Assembly: GCA_903863255.1 (NCBI GenBank)
Contig: CAIPBJ010000053.1
Location: 1 to 35,584 of the forward strand
Direction of reading: 5' to 3'
DNA: 35,584 nucleotides
Source of the DNA: an uncultured Methylophilaceae bacterium
GTDB taxonomy: Bacteria > Pseudomonadota > Gammaproteobacteria > Burkholderiales > Methylophilaceae
Part shown: positions 35,488 through 35,584 of the stretch, in pieces
Layout of the letters: each line of letters starts with the position of its first letter
Numbering within the stretch: position 1 is the stretch's first letter
Translations under genes and position numbers: made by a program
The notes under the pieces: generated by a model
The model's database searches: none
Told to the model about the DNA's origin: nothing
What the model saw: only the letters and a program-made list of their open reading frames with translations

Positions 35488-35584
35488 TTGAATCGATGCA
35501 CTTATTACGGTTACGATGTAAACTTTAATTCTAATCGTGCGTTAATGGATCATGTACTTTTTTATCTATCATTCATCAGGAAAT

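Larger units (their letters stand above)
35221..35584. other. Gene-free region upstream of the two-component system, with repeats
   Basis: No coding sequence is apparent in these 364 AT-rich bases up to the window edge. The region holds a perfect 11-bp inverted repeat at 35431-35457 and two copies of a 12-base direct repeat at 35390-35401 and 35476-35487. The promoter of the regulator-kinase pair should be here, reading leftward. An oppositely directed gene may start beyond the window. Confidence 0.6.

Noticed and set aside
1-35584. Mobile elements, prophage, CRISPR array, tRNA or rRNA genes
   Set aside because: No transposase or integrase gene, no regularly spaced repeats and no tRNA-like cloverleaf were recognised on either strand. 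The transposase-like tail of the desaturase is part of an intact gene.

Overview
The window looks like a piece of a low-GC (by eye about 40-45%) betaproteobacterial chromosome. This placement is an inference. It rests on the merged tuf / S10 / spc / alpha ribosomal gene order, with infA between secY and rpmJ, and on recalled family resemblance, for example a four-cysteine S4 like that of Nitrosomonadales. The genus cannot be named from the sequence. No tRNA, rRNA, insertion sequence, prophage or CRISPR array was found.

Layout. (1) 1-14118: the 3' end of tuf, then an almost unbroken plus-strand run rpsJ, rplC-D-W-B, rpsS, rplV, rpsC, rplP, rpmC, rpsQ, a structured spacer, rplN-X-E, rpsN, rpsH, rplF, rplR, rpsE, rpmD, rplO, secY, infA, rpmJ, a promoter/leader, rpsM, rpsK, rpsD, rpoA, rplQ and a bidirectional terminator. 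(2) 14132-17118: a convergent glutaredoxin-like gene, then an MscS-type channel and an acyl desaturase in tandem, ending in a bidirectional terminator. (3) 17130-19261, minus strand: coaBC and dut (CoA biosynthesis, dUTP removal), then rpmB and rpmG with their own promoter. (4) 19327-22513: an uncharacterised HELLH metalloprotease-like protein, a CstA-family carbon-starvation/pyruvate transporter and its small YbdD partner. (5) 22514-28204: lgt, divergent ilvD, a hexose-6-phosphate mutarotase-like gene and a YyaL/DUF255 protein. (6) 28299-29930: two tandem class I c-type cytochromes convergent with a KirBac-type potassium channel. (7) 30038-35584: a small unknown gene, a lipoprotein plus a Tyr/Pro-rich secreted protein, an orphan MlaC-like periplasmic lipid-binding protein behind a terminator-bearing leader, a Ser-rich low-complexity protein, and an OmpR/EnvZ-type two-component system.

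The ribosomal block is conventional. The parts most worth a second look are regulatory or accessory. A 16-bp hairpin carries the ybdD Shine-Dalgarno in its loop and the start codon in its stem. A leader with alternative hairpins and a strong intrinsic terminator lies directly upstream of the mlaC-like gene. The first tandem cytochrome c lacks any methionine that could be the distal haem ligand. A promoter plus attenuator-like hairpin lies between rpsJ and rplC. The region upstream of the two-component system holds a perfect 11-bp inverted repeat flanked by 12-bp direct repeats. No clearly new multi-gene system was found; the strongest novelty candidates are the two RNA elements and the metalloprotease-like protein.
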